Source: Candidatus Bipolaricaulota bacterium
GTDB lineage: Bacteria; Bipolaricaulota; Bipolaricaulia; UBA7950; UBA9294
Length of the DNA stretch: 8,116 bases
Direction: 5' to 3'
Assembly (NCBI GenBank): GCA_030612175.1
Contig: JAUWOJ010000048.1
Coordinates: 1 to 8,116, forward strand
Each line of letters opens with the position of its first letter. Within the stretch, counting starts at the first letter, position 1. The notes under the pieces are model-generated. The model saw only the letters and a program-made list of their open reading frames with translations. It was not told where the DNA came from and did no database searches. This document shows positions 6,539 to 8,116 of the stretch, one piece after another. Both the position numbers and the translations under genes were made by a program.

Positions 6539-6553
6539 TTACAGTGACAGTAA
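6539..6553. promoter_or_regulatory. 15-bp dyad TTACAGTGACAGTAA (candidate operator)
   Basis: The two halves TTACxGT and ACxGTAA are mirror-complementary around the central G; only positions 5 and 11 (both A) break the symmetry. It lies between the divergent transcription units, a usual place for a regulator site. No regulator gene is in the window. Confidence 0.3.
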
Positions 6554-6726
6554 GCATATTGATCGAGCGGGACGGAAGCGAAAACAGCTTGCGCTACCAC
6601 ACATAGCTTTCGTGATGTTTTTAGGATCCAGCGAACGAATGGGAAGGGTGTGTACAGTCTTTTCTCTCAAACAGGTTACTAATAGGAACGCACTCTCTAC
6701 GAACAGAACTACAGAACATGGAATTG

Positions 6727-6742
6727 CCAGGTTTAGCCCTGG
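6727..6742 (+). other. Perfect 5-bp hairpin CCAGG-TTTAGC-CCTGG
   Basis: An uninterrupted 5-bp stem with a 6-nt loop ends four bases before a second, longer hairpin. Together they form a structured leader 28-77 bp upstream of the racemase remnant. No known riboswitch consensus was recognised here. Confidence 0.35.
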
Positions 6743-6745
6743 GTA

Positions 6746-6776
6746 TATCGGTCACGGTGAAGGCCGTGATCCTATA
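6746..6776 (+). promoter_or_regulatory. Inverted repeat TCACGG-N6-CCGTGA within a longer imperfect stem
   Basis: TCACGG (6752-6757) and CCGTGA (6764-6769) are perfect inverted repeats around TGAAGG. The stem extends outwards by GG/CC past a bulged T, then by TAT/ATA past one C/T mismatch, for about 11 pairs in all. It ends 27 bp before the remnant's ATG and has no T tract on either strand. It could be a DNA operator or an RNA structure in the leader; sequence alone does not decide. Confidence 0.4.
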
Positions 6777-6803
6777 GAAGAGCAGGCGTAGGAGCAAGAG
6801 TGG

Positions 6804-7244
6804 ATGAAGATTCAGCGTTTTGTCCAAGCAGCAGATTATGAGCTGATCTTCCTCAATAACGGCGGGACGCTTTCCATGTGCTGGCATAGAACGATCGGAG
6901 CAGTGACCGCCCTGGCTGAACTAGGACGAATCCACAAGAAAGAGGTTCTACTCGATACTCCATCTGGTCTTGTGGCCTGTCACCTTCATTGGAAAGAGGG
7001 CGAGGTTCAGGATGTTACCTTTCGTAATGTTCCTTCTTTCTTCCTAAGGACCGTGCAATGGAAAGGGGTCCCGCTTCACCTTTCCTACGGGGGGAATCTC
7101 TTTGCTCTAGTGGAGGCAAGTTCCCTGGGCGTTGAACTTAAGCGGCAGAATATACGTGAGATCGTGGATCTTGGAATGATAGTGCTATATTGTCTGTACG
7201 AAAGCCAAGCTGGCTCAACAGAAGCACAATCAGGGAGAACATGA
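6804..7244 (+). pseudogene. Proline racemase / hydroxyproline epimerase family remnant, truncated at both ends
   Basis: These 146 residues match only the middle of the proline racemase family (intact members are about 310-340 residues, with two catalytic cysteines). YELIFLNNGGTLSMC, TIGAVTALAELGRI, DTPSGLV, VTFRNVPSFF and LSYGGNLFALVEA follow the family order. C26 corresponds to the first catalytic cysteine (Cys88 in the Clostridium sticklandii enzyme), but the usual MCGHGT reads MCWHRT. About 60 N-terminal residues are missing, and so is everything after roughly position 210, including the second cysteine in the SPCGTGT motif. A racemase could not work like this. An AGGAG site lies about 9 nt before the ATG, and the stop overlaps the next gene's start as ATGA, so the fragment may still be translated. 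The alternative is a short derived protein with another role, which I consider less likely. Confidence 0.75.
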
Positions 7245-8116
7245 CAGAATATCGAATAAAAAGACATCCTATTTTATCGGTTGAATCAAGGAAGAACATC
7301 ACCTTTTATTGGCAGGGACGACCACTTACCGCCAAGGAAGGCGAGATGATTACTTCTGCTCTTTTTGCCAATGGCGTCAAGACCTTTGGACATCATTCCA
7401 AAGATGGTGCGCCGCAGGGTATCTTTTGTGCCAATGGTCAGTGCGCCCAATGCCTGGTAATTGCGGACGGGGTACCGACAAAGGCCTGTATGACACCAGT
7501 TGAAGCAGGTATGCGCATTCAGCCAAGTGCTGGCTTGCCTGATCTGCCCAAGGTAGGACAAGTTCCATCTATGAGCAAAACGGAAAGCATTGCAGTGCCT
7601 GTGCTCATTATCGGTGGTGGCCCGGCAGGAATGTCAGCAGCTGCCGAACTTGGAAGTCACGGGATCCGAGCGCTACTTGTAGATGAGAGGCATCGCCTGG
7701 GAGGGAAACTTGTATTACAAACTCATCGCTTCTTTGGCTCTACCAATGCTGTTCACGCTGGAACACGGGGGATTGATATTGCTACACAACTGGAGAACGA
7801 AACCAAGAAACATGACACAACCGATGTTTGGCTAAATAGCGTAGCGGTTGCAGTTTTCAGCGATCACAAGGTAGGTATTCTTCGGGATGACAAGACCTAT
7901 GTTCTTATTCGGCCACAGGTACTACTGGTAGCAGCAGGAGCACGCGAACGATCACTTGTCTTTAAGGGAAACACGCTGCCGGGTGTTTATGGTGCTGGGG
8001 CATTTCAAACACTGGTCAATCGTGACTTGGTAAAACCTAGCAAACGGTTGTTTATCGTCGGTGGAGGGAATGTTGGATTAATTGCTGGCTATCACGCACT
8101 TCAGGCCGGCATCCAA
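7241..8116 (+). CDS. 2Fe-2S / FAD-dependent oxidoreductase, alpha-subunit type, 3' end cut by the window
   Basis: The frame is open from ATG at 7241 to the window edge (292 codons). Residues 20-95 form a small ferredoxin-like domain with four cysteines, C63, C68, C71 and C83, spaced to hold a 2Fe-2S cluster. A pyridine-nucleotide-disulfide-oxidoreductase fold follows: FAD motif IIGGGPAGMSAAAEL (123-137) ending in VDE (147-149), the VAAGARER strand (230-237) and a second dinucleotide motif IVGGGNVG (272-279). Fused proteins of this kind are the alpha or HcnA-HcnB-like part of sarcosine oxidase, hydrogen cyanide synthase and D-proline/D-hydroxyproline dehydrogenase complexes. They pass electrons from an amino-acid-oxidising FAD subunit, expected just downstream. 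Its start overlaps the racemase remnant by ATGA, which points to proline or hydroxyproline catabolism. The exact substrate cannot be told from this part. Confidence 0.9.
   Translation, partial: MTEYRIKRHPILSVESRKNITFYWQGRPLTAKEGEMITSALFANGVKTFGHHSKDGAPQGIFCANGQCAQCLVIADGVPTKACMTPVEAGMRIQPSAGLPDLPKVGQVPSMSKTESIAVPVLIIGGGPAGMSAAAELGSHGIRALLVDERHRLGGKLVLQTHRFFGSTNAVHAGTRGIDIATQLENETKKHDTTDVWLNSVAVAVFSDHKVGILRDDKTYVLIRPQVLLVAAGARERSLVFKGNTLPGVYGAGAFQTLVNRDLVKPSKRLFIVGGGNVGLIAGYHALQAGIQ

Larger units (their letters stand above)
6467..6803. other. 337-bp region without a recognisable gene
   Basis: This stretch separates the minus-strand block from the plus-strand racemase/oxidoreductase block. It holds a 15-bp dyad and two adjacent hairpins, listed separately. 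I searched all three plus frames for the missing racemase N-terminus (the family's HTxGEPTR and EPRGH motifs) and found neither convincingly. The frame of the racemase remnant is open from 6507 apart from one TAG at 6789-6791, but its translation resembles nothing I know. No tRNA or confident promoter was seen. Confidence 0.6.

Noticed and set aside
6724..6749. Promoter TTGCCA with TATATC ahead of the racemase remnant
   Set aside because: The spacer is only 14 bp and both elements fall in the hairpins; not convincing.
6744..6760. tRNA-like or riboswitch-like signal around GGTCACGGTGAAGG
   Set aside because: No cloverleaf with acceptor, D and T arms can be drawn, and no known riboswitch core motif is present; kept only as unexplained hairpins.
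6750..6777. N-terminal racemase trace in the frame reading YIGHGEGRDPIEE
   Set aside because: The likeness to the family's SHTxGEPTR motif is three or four residues and depends on gaps; a chance match cannot be excluded.
6621..6887. 88-codon minus-strand frame
   Set aside because: It overlaps the recognisable racemase remnant on the opposite strand, and its leucine-rich translation appears to be an antisense artefact.

Overview
This looks like a bacterial chromosome segment of roughly even base composition. The bacterial signs are tight operons with ATGA/GTGA overlaps, Shine-Dalgarno-like sites, a TPP riboswitch and a bleomycin-hydrolase-type PepC. I cannot place it in a phylum. The thiamine-monophosphate kinase has motifs that I remember as closer to archaeal ThiL, and the neighbours (M42 peptidase, proline-racemase family, Fe-S/FAD amino-acid dehydrogenase) would suit an amino-acid-using, perhaps anaerobic, lineage. 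That is inference only.

Left edge (1-347, plus strand): the C-terminal third of aminopeptidase C (family C1B). It converges on the next operon, and a hairpin lies where the two genes meet.

Main block (372 to about 5160, minus strand): a compact thiamine salvage operon, read right to left as TPP riboswitch, thiL, thiB-like binding protein, thiP-like double permease and a ThiQ-role ATPase. The cistrons are 14 nt apart or overlap by 4 and 16 nt. The riboswitch core is nearly consensus (GGCTGAGA, ACCC, CCTGATCTGG, TAATGCCAGCG, AGGGA), which supports thiamine or its phosphates as the transported substrate. ThiL turns TMP into the cofactor TPP, and TPP in turn should shut the operon. The aptamer's closing stem P1 is odd.

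Centre right (5175-6466, minus strand): an M42 metallo-aminopeptidase with all expected metal ligands, preceded by a possible 41-residue ORF ending in CLHLTC. A pair of 8-bp direct repeats, 21 bp apart, overlaps a candidate promoter.

Right side (6467-8116, plus strand): a 337-bp stretch without a recognisable gene holds a 15-bp dyad and two consecutive hairpins. Next comes a proline-racemase-family remnant lacking both ends and the second catalytic cysteine, with an altered active-site motif. It overlaps by ATGA the start of a 2Fe-2S/FAD oxidoreductase that runs off the window. The pairing of a racemase/epimerase with such a dehydrogenase recalls proline or hydroxyproline catabolism, but here the racemase appears broken.

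I saw no CRISPR array, insertion sequence, tRNA or rRNA. No clear novel system stands out. The items best worth checking are the riboswitch P1 and expression platform, the decayed yet still coupled racemase, the small ORF, and the paired hairpins ahead of the racemase remnant.
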